From NCBI GenBank assembly GCA_904397815.1, contig CAJFOT010000113.1, positions 16,642 through 80,641 on the forward strand: 64,000 nucleotides of DNA, in the 5' to 3' direction. A program made the translations under genes and the position numbers. This stretch comes from Candidatus Paralachnospira sangeri. Its GTDB lineage: Bacteria; Bacillota; Clostridia; Lachnospirales; Lachnospiraceae. Shown here one piece after another: positions 47,136 to 54,670 of the stretch (within the stretch, counting starts at the first letter, position 1; the number at the start of each line of letters is the position of its first letter). The notes under the pieces are model-generated. The model did not search any database, was not told the origin of the DNA, and was given only the letters and a program-made list of their open reading frames with translations.

Positions 47136-47225
47136 ATTTTTATTATTTTTATCCAATACCTGACATCAATGGCCTAGAGCCATACCGACTCAGTGCGGCA
47201 TTATTACGAAGGAGGAGGTTATCAA

Positions 47226-47762
47226 ATGAACATAAAATCTACTGACCCGAAATCTGCGGGGAAAACTCCGGGATATGGAAACCATATCGTACAGTATTCT
47301 CCGGAATATTCTTTCTGCACCGGCTGTGTTTCCTGTACAATCATGTGCGGCCTGACCCATGAGGGCTTTACCGGGCGGGGAAACAGCCGTATCCAGGTGG
47401 ATCTGGACGCCCGTTCCCTGGTTCACCATGTGCTGGCCTGTCAGCAGTGCGAGGATCATCCCTGCTATGAGGCCTGTCCCAAAAAGGACGAGACGATGTG
47501 TATCGATCCTGATACAGGAATCGTCTATATCAATGAAGAAAACTGCATCGGCTGCGGCAAGTGCCAGAAGAACTGTAGGTTCACCCCTTCCCGTATCTCT
47601 ATGAAGAAACACAAAGACCGTAAAAAATGGAAAGCGGTAAAATGCGATCTCTGCCGGGGAAACCCGAAAGGCCCTCAGTGTATCAAATGGTGTCCGGTAC
47701 GCTGTCTCGGCCTCAGCGAGGATTCAATCCTGCTGCCAGAGGGTGTCCGCCCCAATACCTGA
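47226..47762 (+). CDS. Polyferredoxin electron-transfer subunit for the AOR
   Basis: The 178-residue protein has 18 Cys arranged for four 4Fe-4S clusters: Cys31/34/37/41, Cys72/75/80/84, Cys107/110/113/117 and Cys140/143/152/156/160. This is the HycB/DmsB-like four-cluster layout. It probably carries electrons between the aldehyde oxidoreductase encoded next and a quinone, ferredoxin or another partner. Start at ATG 47226 after GAAGGAGGAGG; the frame's first ATG 33 bases upstream precedes the ribosome site. It lies 36 bases before the AOR gene. Confidence 0.9.
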   Translation: MNIKSTDPKSAGKTPGYGNHIVQYSPEYSFCTGCVSCTIMCGLTHEGFTGRGNSRIQVDLDARSLVHHVLACQQCEDHPCYEACPKKDETMCIDPDTGIVYINEENCIGCGKCQKNCRFTPSRISMKKHKDRKKWKAVKCDLCRGNPKGPQCIKWCPVRCLGLSEDSILLPEGVRPNT

Positions 47763-47798
47763 TTCTGTTGAGGGAAGATTAAAAGGAGGACAATGATT

Positions 47799-49967
47799 AT
47801 GCCAAATTATAGTGTTGAGGATGTTTTGGGGAATCCGGCCAATACCCGGCAGCTGTACGGCTATTGCGGAAGGATCGCCCGTATTAATCTGACCACCGGA
47901 GAAATCTCCGAGCTGGATACTTATCAGTATGTGCCCAAATATGTGGGCGGACGTATGCTGATCCACCGGATTTTCTGGGACGAGGTTCGCCCCGGAACCG
48001 GAGCTTTCGACGAGGGAAATAAATTCATCTATATGAGCGGCCCCACCACCGGCACCGGGATTCCCGCCGGAGGCAGAAGCGCAGCCTGTGCCATCGGCGC
48101 CAGCGTGAATCCGGAGCAATTTACCTTCGGAAATATCGGCGGCTGGTTTGCCACCGAATTAAAATATGCCGGATACGATGGTTTTATCATAGAAGGAAAA
48201 GCCGCTGAGCCCTCTATCATTAAGATTGATGACGACAAAATCGAAATCCTTCCCGCCGGGCAAATGTGGGGCATGCGGGTACATCAGACACAACGGGCCC
48301 TGGAGGAGCAGTTCGGCCATGACTTTAAGTCTATGGTAATCGGCCCCGCGGGGGAAAATCTGGTGCGTATCGCCAGCATCACCTCCGCCAATGACTGCTG
48401 TCTGGCCAAAGGCGGCTTCGGCGCTGTCTGGGGCAGCAAGAATTTAAAAGCTGTCACGGTTCACGGCACCGGCGTTGTGGTTCCTGCCGACCTGAAAAAG
48501 ATCGAGTACCTGCGAGTGAATATGAACAATCCCAGCATGTCCCCCTCTCCCATCCTGCATCTGGATAAGATCGGCGTACCCGGCGGAGAGTTTGACGTGA
48601 AGTATGACAGGGGGAACGTGGCCTGCAGCCCTGGCTGCAACCAGCGGTGCAACGCCCTTCTGATGAACGGCGTCAGCGCTTTTGAGGACCATCCGGTCAA
48701 CCATGTGGAAAAATGCGTAAGTGTCAGCACCTTCAGCTGGATCGCGGACATTCCCAGTACCGTCGGAATGTTCTGGCCCTCTGAGAAAAATTATTGCGCG
48801 CCCTGTAAGCTGCTGGGGCGGGATTTCCCTGCGCCGGATCCATCCGATCCTTATTTTGAGGATCAGGGCAAGGTTCTTCTGCCCGATGTATACAATCTGT
48901 GGAAGCCAGATTATGAGAAAGGCACCATTATCAATGACCTCTGCAATGAATATGGCATTGATAAATGGGAGATTGACGTATGGCTCCAGACATGGCTGGC
49001 GATGTGCTCAAAAGAAGGGCTCTTTGAAGGCATGGATCTGGGCACCGGCATGGAAGTGGATGTGGAGAATGTTGAATTTATGAAAACCTTCATCACCAAT
49101 CTCGTACACCGGACAGGATACTACGGAAATTTATTCGCCGAGGGTATGTCCAGGGCGATCCGGGAGATGGGCTACGAGAAATATAGCGATACAATTTACC
49201 ATGGCCGCTTCTCTACTGAACTGGGCGGACAGAGAACCGATGTTCCTGTCAGTCTGGAGGGCGGCTGGGGACAAAGCGTCCACTGGCAGGGCAGAGGCTA
49301 CGAGGGCAGCGTGGAAAAACCCACCTGGCTGGCAGCCAATATCATCCGTATGCAGTCCACCAGAGACGCCAATACGGTGGAGCATTTCCACAGCAAAATC
49401 GATTACCATCAGGAGGCCATGGCCGATCCCTACCACAGCCCGAAACTGATCGACTCGATCATCAATGTACAGAACAATGCGGAAATCAAAGATTCTGTTA
49501 TGAGCTGCGAATGGCAGAGCCCCGATCCCTGGTGGCCCACCATGGAGGCGGAAATGTACGCCGCCGCGACCGGCTATCCGATGACAGCGGAGGAACTGTA
49601 CGACGCGGCCTACCGTTCAAAATTGCTGATGCGGGCTATCCTGATCCGAAACCACGGACGGAACAGGCGGATGGAAATTGAACAGGTATGGCGGGTAATG
49701 TCGATTCCTGATTCATGGAATGAGGTAGCCGACTGGCAGCAGTGGAACGAAATGGTGGATCTGGTCTATGACGCCAGAGGCTTCGACCGGGAGACCGGAT
49801 GGCCTTACCGGGAAACCTATGAGAAATATGGCTTAAAGGATGTGGCAGACGAGATGGAACAGCTGGGTCTCCTGCCCCAGCATCCCGAAACTCCCTGGCA
49901 TGAATACGGCGAACCTCCCTATGTGCCTTTTGTGGAAAACCGGAAACGGGAGGCGGAAGCCAAATAA
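47799..49967 (+). CDS. Aldehyde:ferredoxin oxidoreductase family enzyme (tungstopterin type)
   Basis: The 722-residue protein is longer than archaeal AOR (about 605). The N-terminal domain shows AOR landmarks: YGYCGRIARINLTTG at the start, YVGGRML, the SGPTTGTGIPAGGRSAACAIG segment (by position about 80-100) and WFATELKYAGYDGFIIEGKA, which bind the pterin cofactor. The cluster Cys are CSPGCNQRC (about 268-276) and YCAPC (about 328-332); the first spacing is Cx3Cx3C rather than Cx2Cx3C. With its four-cluster partner it resembles the WorL/WorS, BamBC and YdhV/YdhY pairs. It probably oxidises aldehydes or reduces acids. Start at ATG 47799 because AAAGGAGG is 9 bases upstream; the ATG at 47793 is too close. 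Confidence 0.88.
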   Translation: MPNYSVEDVLGNPANTRQLYGYCGRIARINLTTGEISELDTYQYVPKYVGGRMLIHRIFWDEVRPGTGAFDEGNKFIYMSGPTTGTGIPAGGRSAACAIGASVNPEQFTFGNIGGWFATELKYAGYDGFIIEGKAAEPSIIKIDDDKIEILPAGQMWGMRVHQTQRALEEQFGHDFKSMVIGPAGENLVRIASITSANDCCLAKGGFGAVWGSKNLKAVTVHGTGVVVPADLKKIEYLRVNMNNPSMSPSPILHLDKIGVPGGEFDVKYDRGNVACSPGCNQRCNALLMNGVSAFEDHPVNHVEKCVSVSTFSWIADIPSTVGMFWPSEKNYCAPCKLLGRDFPAPDPSDPYFEDQGKVLLPDVYNLWKPDYEKGTIINDLCNEYGIDKWEIDVWLQTWLAMCSKEGLFEGMDLGTGMEVDVENVEFMKTFITNLVHRTGYYGNLFAEGMSRAIREMGYEKYSDTIYHGRFSTELGGQRTDVPVSLEGGWGQSVHWQGRGYEGSVEKPTWLAANIIRMQSTRDANTVEHFHSKIDYHQEAMADPYHSPKLIDSIINVQNNAEIKDSVMSCEWQSPDPWWPTMEAEMYAAATGYPMTAEELYDAAYRSKLLMRAILIRNHGRNRRMEIEQVWRVMSIPDSWNEVADWQQWNEMVDLVYDARGFDRETGWPYRETYEKYGLKDVADEMEQLGLLPQHPETPWHEYGEPPYVPFVENRKREAEAK

Positions 49968-49972
49968 ACAAT

Positions 49973-50027
49973 CAGCCGGAGGAGGTATATGGAAAGTCCC
50001 GGACTTTCCATACGCCTTCTCCGGCTG
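49973..50027 (+). terminator. Long hairpin after the AOR gene
   Basis: Arms of about 26 bp with a few mismatches (starting CAGCCGGAG and ending CTCCGGCTG) lie directly after the AOR stop codon. It is followed only by TCCTCTTATTC, so it may stop transcription or protect the 3' end. Confidence 0.6.
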
Positions 50028-50053
50028 TCCTCTTATTCAATATGCAGAATGCG

Positions 50054-50245
50054 CTAATGACGTGCATGGTTTTCTGAATGTGCTGTCCCGGAACTGATGT
50101 GGGCGCAGCCCGCACACCCGCCGCAGCCGCCGCAGCCGCTGCACGCGTTTCCGCTTTTACGGTCTTTCCGGATGCTTCTGACCGCCAGGACTACCAGCAG
50201 AACCACCGCCAGCCCTACCAGGAAGGTAGAAAGATTCATAATCAT
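50054..50245 (-). CDS. FeoB-associated Cys-rich membrane peptide
   Basis: The 63-residue peptide has one membrane helix (about 4-23), a short basic region (RSIRKDRKSG) and a Cys-rich tail (CSGCGGCGGCAGC) with His residues at the end. Such FeoB-associated Cys-rich proteins often follow feoB in Firmicutes and may bind iron on the cytoplasmic face. Start at ATG 50245 (8 bases after AAGGGG). It is 43 bases after feoB. Confidence 0.82.
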   Translation of the reverse strand: MIMNLSTFLVGLAVVLLVVLAVRSIRKDRKSGNACSGCGGCGGCAGCAHISSGTAHSENHARH

Positions 50246-50288
50246 AAACACATCCCCTTTTCATGCTTGATGCTTATATTTATACAGC

Positions 50289-52433
50289 TTATGCCTTTGC
50301 CGTCCGTTTTACATTTACCTTCAGAGTCTCACTCTCTTTATAAGGCCTTACCAGGAGGTAAATGAATACGATCACCAGCGCGATCGCCACAACTGTTCCG
50401 ATGCCGAAGCCGCCGCCTGTGAACAGGGTTCCCAGCTGGTATACACACAGGGATACCGCATATGCGAATACCGTCTGATATCCGATGGCGAACCAGGTCC
50501 ACTTTGCGTTGTTCATCTCACGCTTGATGGCGCCGATGGCCGCGAAGCAGGGCGCGCACAGCAGGTTGAAGGTCAGGAAAGAATATGCCGCGGGAGCGGT
50601 AAAGCTTGCCGCCAGGGTTCCCCAGATCTCCACGCCGTCCTCTGCCACTTCCGCAAAGCCGTACAGGATACCGAAAGTACCTACCACATTTTCCTTTGCC
50701 ACCAGGCCGGTGATCGCTGCCACAGCAGCTCTCCAGTTGCCCCAGCCCAGAGGGGCGAAAATCCACGCAATTGCGCTGCCGATGTTTGCCAGAATACCCT
50801 GGCTCAGATCATCTACCATGCCGAATCCGTTTTCGGTAAATCCGAAGCTGGAAGTGAACCAGATCACGATGGTAGACAGCAGGATCACAGTGCCGGCTTT
50901 TTTAATGAAGGACCAGCCTCTCTCCCACATGCTTCTCAATACATTGCCCACTGTCGGCCAGTGATATGCGGGAAGCTCCATAACGAAGGGCGCCGGATCT
51001 CCTGCAAACATCTTGGTTTTCTTTAAAATAATGCCGGAGCAGATAATTGCCGCGATTCCCACGAAGTAAGCGCTGGGCGCTACCCAGGAAGCACCGTCGA
51101 AGATCGCGCCTGCGATCAGGGCGATAATCGGCAGCTTTGCGCCGCAGGGGATGAAGGTTGTGGTCATAATCGTCATCTTGCGGTCACGGTCATTTTCAAT
51201 GGTACGAGATGCCATAACACCGGGCACGCCGCAGCCGGTTCCGATCAGCATCGGGATAAAGGATTTGCCTGACAGACCGAATTTCCTGAAAATACGGTCC
51301 ATAATAAAAGCGATACGTGCCATATAACCACAGGATTCCAGGAATGCCAGGAAAATGAACAGCACCAGCATCTGGGGTACAAAACCCAGAACCGCGCCTA
51401 CACCCGCCACGATACCATCCAGGATCAGGCCCTGCAGCCATGCCGCACAGTTGATGCTTACCAGAAAGCTTTCTATAGCCGGCGGAATAATCTCGCCGAA
51501 CAGCACGTCATTGGTCCAGTCTGTCACATAAGTACCTACGGTGGTAACAGAGATATAATATACAAACCACATCACCACCGCAAAAATCGGCAGCGCCGCC
51601 CACCGATTTGTCACAATCCGGTCAATCTTGTCGGAGGTGGTCATCTGGCCTTTCCGTTTTTTAGTATAGCATTTATCGATGACAGAGGCAATATAGGAAT
51701 ACCGCTCATTGGTGATAATACTCTCTGCGTCATCATCCATCGCCTCCTCGGCCTTTTTGATGATGCTCTCCACATCAGGAGCTGATTTCATCTGCGCCGC
51801 AATCTTGTCGTCTCTCTCGAACAGCTTGATCGCGTAGAACCGCTTCTGTTCAGCCGGGATGTCCGGGCCGATGTATTCTTCGATTTCTTCCAGCACAGAT
51901 TCTACATTCTGATGGAATTTATGTACCGGGACAGACGCGTTTTTATTCTGCGCCGCCTGTACGGCCTTGTTGGCAGCCTCTGTGATTCCTGTTCCCTTCA
52001 GCGCGGAGATTTCCACCACCTCGCAGCCCAGGTCTTTGGACAGCTGTCTGGTATTAATCTGGTCGCCGTTCTTCTGAACCACGTCCATCATATTAATCGC
52101 CATCACCACCGGGATGCCCAGCTCCATCAGCTGTGTGGTCAGATACAGGTTGCGCTCCAGATTGGTTCCGTCCACAATGTTCAGAATCGCGTCGGGACGT
52201 TCCGCAATCAGATAATTTCTGGCCACAACCTCCTCTAAGGTATAGGGTGATAAAGAGTAGATGCCGGGTAAATCCATGATGACCACATCTTTATGACCTT
52301 TTAATCTGCCCTCTTTCTTCTCCACCGTAACGCCGGGCCAGTTTCCCACAAACTGGTTGGAACCGGTCAGGCCGTTAAACAGGGTGGTTTTGCCGCTGTT
52401 CGGGTTTCCGGCAAGCGCAATTTTAATCGCCAT
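50289..52433 (-). CDS. feoB: Ferrous iron transporter FeoB
   Basis: The 714-residue protein has an N-terminal G domain (G1 GNPNSGKTT, G2 region VTVEKKEG, G3 DLPGIYSL, G4 NMMD), a helical GDI-like domain (about 165-270) and a polytopic membrane domain with two Gate motifs (FVPQMLVLFIFLAFLESCGYM region; CGVPGVMASR). It imports Fe2+. The gene has its own perfect palindromic operator upstream (52458-52479), besides those in front of feoA. The ribosome site is GAGGAGG. Confidence 0.96.
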   Translation of the reverse strand: MAIKIALAGNPNSGKTTLFNGLTGSNQFVGNWPGVTVEKKEGRLKGHKDVVIMDLPGIYSLSPYTLEEVVARNYLIAERPDAILNIVDGTNLERNLYLTTQLMELGIPVVMAINMMDVVQKNGDQINTRQLSKDLGCEVVEISALKGTGITEAANKAVQAAQNKNASVPVHKFHQNVESVLEEIEEYIGPDIPAEQKRFYAIKLFERDDKIAAQMKSAPDVESIIKKAEEAMDDDAESIITNERYSYIASVIDKCYTKKRKGQMTTSDKIDRIVTNRWAALPIFAVVMWFVYYISVTTVGTYVTDWTNDVLFGEIIPPAIESFLVSINCAAWLQGLILDGIVAGVGAVLGFVPQMLVLFIFLAFLESCGYMARIAFIMDRIFRKFGLSGKSFIPMLIGTGCGVPGVMASRTIENDRDRKMTIMTTTFIPCGAKLPIIALIAGAIFDGASWVAPSAYFVGIAAIICSGIILKKTKMFAGDPAPFVMELPAYHWPTVGNVLRSMWERGWSFIKKAGTVILLSTIVIWFTSSFGFTENGFGMVDDLSQGILANIGSAIAWIFAPLGWGNWRAAVAAITGLVAKENVVGTFGILYGFAEVAEDGVEIWGTLAASFTAPAAYSFLTFNLLCAPCFAAIGAIKREMNNAKWTWFAIGYQTVFAYAVSLCVYQLGTLFTGGGFGIGTVVAIALVIVFIYLLVRPYKESETLKVNVKRTAKA

Positions 52434-52457
52434 CTTACATATCCTCCTCTGATATAA

Positions 52458-52479
52458 AAAGTTAGAATATTCTAACTTT
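52458..52479. promoter_or_regulatory. Perfect iron operator upstream of feoB
   Basis: A 22-bp perfect palindrome with core GTTAG-AATATT-CTAAC (52461-52476) flanked by AAA/TTT, 25 bases before the feoB start. It shares GTTAG-N6-CTAAC with the sites in front of feoA and the DUF2325 gene and fits a DtxR-family repressor. Confidence 0.75.
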
Positions 52480-52513
52480 CTGTCTTAAAAAAACGCAGTA
52501 GCCATTCTGCTTT

Positions 52514-52735
52514 TTACTGAACCTCTACCATTTCAGCATCGGCTTTTCTTAAAGAAAGCTCATATCCCCGCACTGTCACTTCCACAGGGTCGCCCAGGGG
52601 TGCCACTTTTCTCACATAGACAGAAGTGCCTTTGGTAATCCCCATGTCCATAATTCTGCGTTTCACCGCTCCCTCGCCGTGAAGCTTCACGACAGAGACA
52701 GTCTGGCCGCATTTCACATCCTTTAATGTCTGCAT
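52514..52735 (-). CDS. feoA: FeoA protein (second of two)
   Basis: The 73-residue SH3-like FeoA domain has GEGAVKRRIMDMGITKGTSVYV (by position about 20-42) and the GDPVEVTVRGYELSLRK strand. FeoA is needed for FeoB-mediated ferrous iron uptake. It is 15 bases after the first feoA gene and 80 bases before feoB; AAAGGAG precedes the ATG. Confidence 0.92.
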   Translation of the reverse strand: MQTLKDVKCGQTVSVVKLHGEGAVKRRIMDMGITKGTSVYVRKVAPLGDPVEVTVRGYELSLRKADAEMVEVQ

Positions 52736-52750
52736 TTGTTTTATCTCCTT

Positions 52751-52963
52751 TTATATCATTATTTTATTCGCCATCTCGCGGCTGATCGCCACACGGGAAT
52801 CCTTTACGTTCACAATCACATTCCCGTTGATCTCAGACACAACCGTAACAGTGCCGCCGGGTACAAAGCCCAGGCTCTCCAGAAACCTCCTGGTTTCTTC
52901 CTTCCCCCCGACTTTTTTGATAGAATTCACTTCACCGGTATTTGCCATCGTTAAAGGCATCAT
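52751..52963 (-). CDS. feoA: FeoA-domain protein (first of two)
   Basis: The 70-residue FeoA-like protein has GGKEETRRFLESLGFVPGGTVTVVSEINGNVIVNVKDSRVAI (by position about 18-60). It begins at the ATG at 52963 because AAAGGAG is 5 bases upstream. The longer frame to 52999 would run into an operator. Paired feoA genes before feoB are common in Clostridia; the two may form a complex on FeoB. Confidence 0.88.
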   Translation of the reverse strand: MMPLTMANTGEVNSIKKVGGKEETRRFLESLGFVPGGTVTVVSEINGNVIVNVKDSRVAISREMANKIMI

Positions 52964-52991
52964 AATCACTCCTTTGGCTTTTGCTGTTTCA

Positions 52992-53065
52992 GTAAGCATT
53001 TGCTAACCATACATTCAAAAAATAGTTAGCATTTTCTAACCTTCTACAGGTTACCACTAACTAAC
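52992..53065. promoter_or_regulatory. Three iron operators upstream of feoAAB
   Basis: Sites with the pattern GTTAG-N6-CTAAC lie at 53025-53040 (perfect arms), 53050-53065 (GTTAC arm) and 52992-53007 (GTAAG arm). The first two start 25 bp apart. The 53050 site covers the -10 box and spacer of the feoA promoter; the others lie over the start of the transcript. Confidence 0.75.
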
Positions 53066-53076
53066 CTAAAAGTCAA
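53048..53076 (-). promoter_or_regulatory. Promoter of feoAAB
   Basis: On the minus strand TTGACT (53071-53076) and TAACCT (53048-53053) are 17 bp apart, about 85 bases before the first feoA. The weak -10 box lies inside an operator. Confidence 0.5.
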
Positions 53077-53126
53077 CCATTTTTTTAACTTTGTTTATAT
53101 TTTTTTCATTTTTTCAGCCGGAAATA

Positions 53127-53158
53127 TGGTATAATGTTTGCAAAGTGAGCATTATACC
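53127..53158 (+). promoter_or_regulatory. Extended -10 promoter and inverted repeat before the DtxR-type gene
   Basis: TGG directly before TATAAT (53130-53135) forms an extended -10 promoter. The -10 box is part of a perfect 9-bp inverted repeat, GGTATAATG (53128-53136) and CATTATACC (53150-53158), that spans the transcription start. A second 8-bp repeat (53200-53207 with 53220-53227) lies just before the ribosome site. Confidence 0.55.
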
Positions 53159-53244
53159 TGCGCATCCGCTGAAGGCCCCTGGCCGCACAAGCGGACATGG
53201 TATCATGTTCATTATAAAGCATGATACGAAAAGGAGCGTTTTTT

Positions 53245-53619
53245 TTGAAGATACATGAATCAGCGGAAAATTATCTGGAAACCATACTGATCCTGAGTCA
53301 CCGGAAGCCTCATGTTCGGTCTATCGACATTGCCACTGAGCTGGATTTTTCCAAGCCAAGCGTCAGCGTAGCGATGAAGAATCTGCGGAATAACGGCTAT
53401 ATTCAGGTTGACCGGGAGGGCTACATTACCTTAACCGAATCCGGGCGCCAGATTGCCGAGATGATTTATGAGCGCCATACACTGCTGAGTACCTGGCTGA
53501 TTGCCCTGGGGGTGGATGAGAAAACCGCAGCTGAAGATGCATGCAGAATCGAACATGTCATCAGCGCAGAAAGTTTCGAAGCGATTAAGCGCCACGCCGG
53601 AGAAAAGACCGGGGATTAA
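53245..53619 (+). CDS. DtxR/MntR-family iron-dependent repressor
   Basis: The 124-residue protein has the DtxR winged HTH (SAENYLETILIL, then IATELDFSKPSVSVAMKNLRNNGYI, by position about 20-45) and the metal-binding/dimerisation helices (EMIYERHTLLSTWLIALGVDEKTAAEDACRIEHVIS region, about 75-105), with Glu, His and Cys ligands. It has no SH3 domain, so it resembles MntR/IdeR short forms. The start is the TTG at 53245, 8 bases after AAGGAG; the ATG at 53221 precedes that site. It is divergent from feoA and probably binds GTTAG-N6-CTAAC. It ends four bases into the DUF2325 gene on the other strand. Confidence 0.87.
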   Translation: MKIHESAENYLETILILSHRKPHVRSIDIATELDFSKPSVSVAMKNLRNNGYIQVDREGYITLTESGRQIAEMIYERHTLLSTWLIALGVDEKTAAEDACRIEHVISAESFEAIKRHAGEKTGD

Positions 53620-53903
53620 ACCGCGGCGCACCGCTTTTCCAGAATTTCAGACAACGCGCAGCCGCTGCTGGTATGGCACCGCACAACCTCCACGTTGCTT
53701 CGCTTCGCCTCGTCCAGCGCGCACTTTACCATCTTATGGGACACAGTGTTCGTAAACAATACCAGCAGATCCGGCCTTCCGATCTTTTTGCCCAGCTCGG
53801 CGCTCATCTGGGTAAATACTTTCGCCTTGCAGTTGTAGCCCTTACAGATCTTTTTATACTGACATACCATGCGGTCATGTCCGCCCACAATTACAATACT
53901 CAT
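53616..53903 (-). CDS. DUF2325 protein
   Basis: The 95-residue protein is a DUF2325 domain: IVIVGGHDRM at the start, a Cys-containing middle (CKGYNCKAKVF) and LVLFTNTVSHKMVKCALDEAKRSNVEVVRCH (by position about 47-78). The fold looks like a small Rossmann-type half; the function is unknown. It has two GTTAG/ATTAG-N6-CTAAC operators directly upstream, so it belongs to the same iron regulon as feoAAB. AAAGGAGG precedes the ATG. Confidence 0.85.
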   Translation of the reverse strand: MSIVIVGGHDRMVCQYKKICKGYNCKAKVFTQMSAELGKKIGRPDLLVLFTNTVSHKMVKCALDEAKRSNVEVVRCHTSSGCALSEILEKRCAAV

Positions 53904-53930
53904 ACATCCTCCTTTATAGAATCGAATGTA

Positions 53931-53970
53931 GTTAGTGTTTTCTAACTATATGTAATTAGTCTACACTAAC
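53931..53970. promoter_or_regulatory. Two iron operators upstream of the DUF2325 gene
   Basis: GTTAG-TGTTTT-CTAAC lies at 53931-53946 and ATTAG-TCTACA-CTAAC at 53955-53970, with starts 24 bp apart. The same paired spacing occurs in front of feoA. Confidence 0.7.
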
Positions 53971-54068
53971 TTTAGTATTTTGTCCAGTCTTTTTTAACAC
54001 AAAAGTTTCCGCTTCCCTGTTTAAAGAGATCCGGCGCTGCCTTTCCGTTCACACAGCCGGTGTCAAGA

Positions 54069-54127
54069 CGCTGACCGCCATAAAGGGAGGAAGGCATTCA
54101 GCCATCCTCCCTTTATGGCGGTCAGCG
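54069..54127. repeat. Perfect 23-bp inverted repeat
   Basis: Arms 54069-54091 and 54105-54127 are exact complements (outer part CGCTGACCGCC) with a 13-base loop. No T run follows on either side. It lies downstream of the flavin-binding protein gene and may be a strong RNA hairpin or a small mobile palindrome. Confidence 0.7.
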
Positions 54128-54167
54128 CCGTCCGGATTTCCGGGGCCGCATGGAAAAGCAGCGTTTT

Positions 54168-54560
54168 TTAGAACTTCACCGTCTTCGGCTCTGCCGTAAA
54201 GGATGAGAATACGGCGGTAGCGTCCTTCAGATAAAATACCTGGGTGTTGCCGTCTCCCGGCTGATAGTTCGCTTTCAGGCTGGGATAGCCCTCCAGCATG
54301 TGCTCCTGCGCCGCGATCCTGTCGTCTTCCACAGCGGTCGCCGCGATCCGGATCCATGTACTCCCGTCAAATGCACAGATTTCAATCTTGGGATTTGCCA
54401 TCATCTGTTTCGACACATCCTTCACCTTCCCGGTCTGAATGTACAGCTTGTCCTCAAACAGATCAACAGTTCCGAAAGGACGTACCCTGGGCTGATCCCC
54501 CTCCACGGTAGCCAGATAATAAGTACCGCACTTTTTCAAAAATTCATAAACTTCCTTCAT
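54168..54560 (-). CDS. Pyridoxamine 5'-phosphate oxidase-like flavin-binding protein
   Basis: The 130-residue split-barrel protein has the typical start (EVYEFLKKCGTYYLATVEGD, by position), the PRVRPFG strand, KVDVSKQ-like segment (KVKDVSKQMMANPKIEI, by position) and SSFTAEPKTVKF at the end. Members bind FMN or F420 or haem; the substrate is unknown. The start at ATG 54560 follows AGGAGG by 7-8 bases; a GTG three codons upstream lies inside the ribosome site. Monocistronic. Confidence 0.85.
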   Translation of the reverse strand: MKEVYEFLKKCGTYYLATVEGDQPRVRPFGTVDLFEDKLYIQTGKVKDVSKQMMANPKIEICAFDGSTWIRIAATAVEDDRIAAQEHMLEGYPSLKANYQPGDGNTQVFYLKDATAVFSSFTAEPKTVKF

Positions 54561-54670
54561 AAAATACACCTCCTGAAATCAAAAATATTTGTCTTTTACG
54601 TTTTCCTCCTATATTATACCAGAAATCATCTGAAAATGGAAATATTCTGCCTGAACTGTTACACGTAATT

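Noticed and set aside
54049-54357. 102-codon minus-strand frame
   Set aside because: Shadow of the flavin-binding protein in another frame; it also runs through the inverted repeat.
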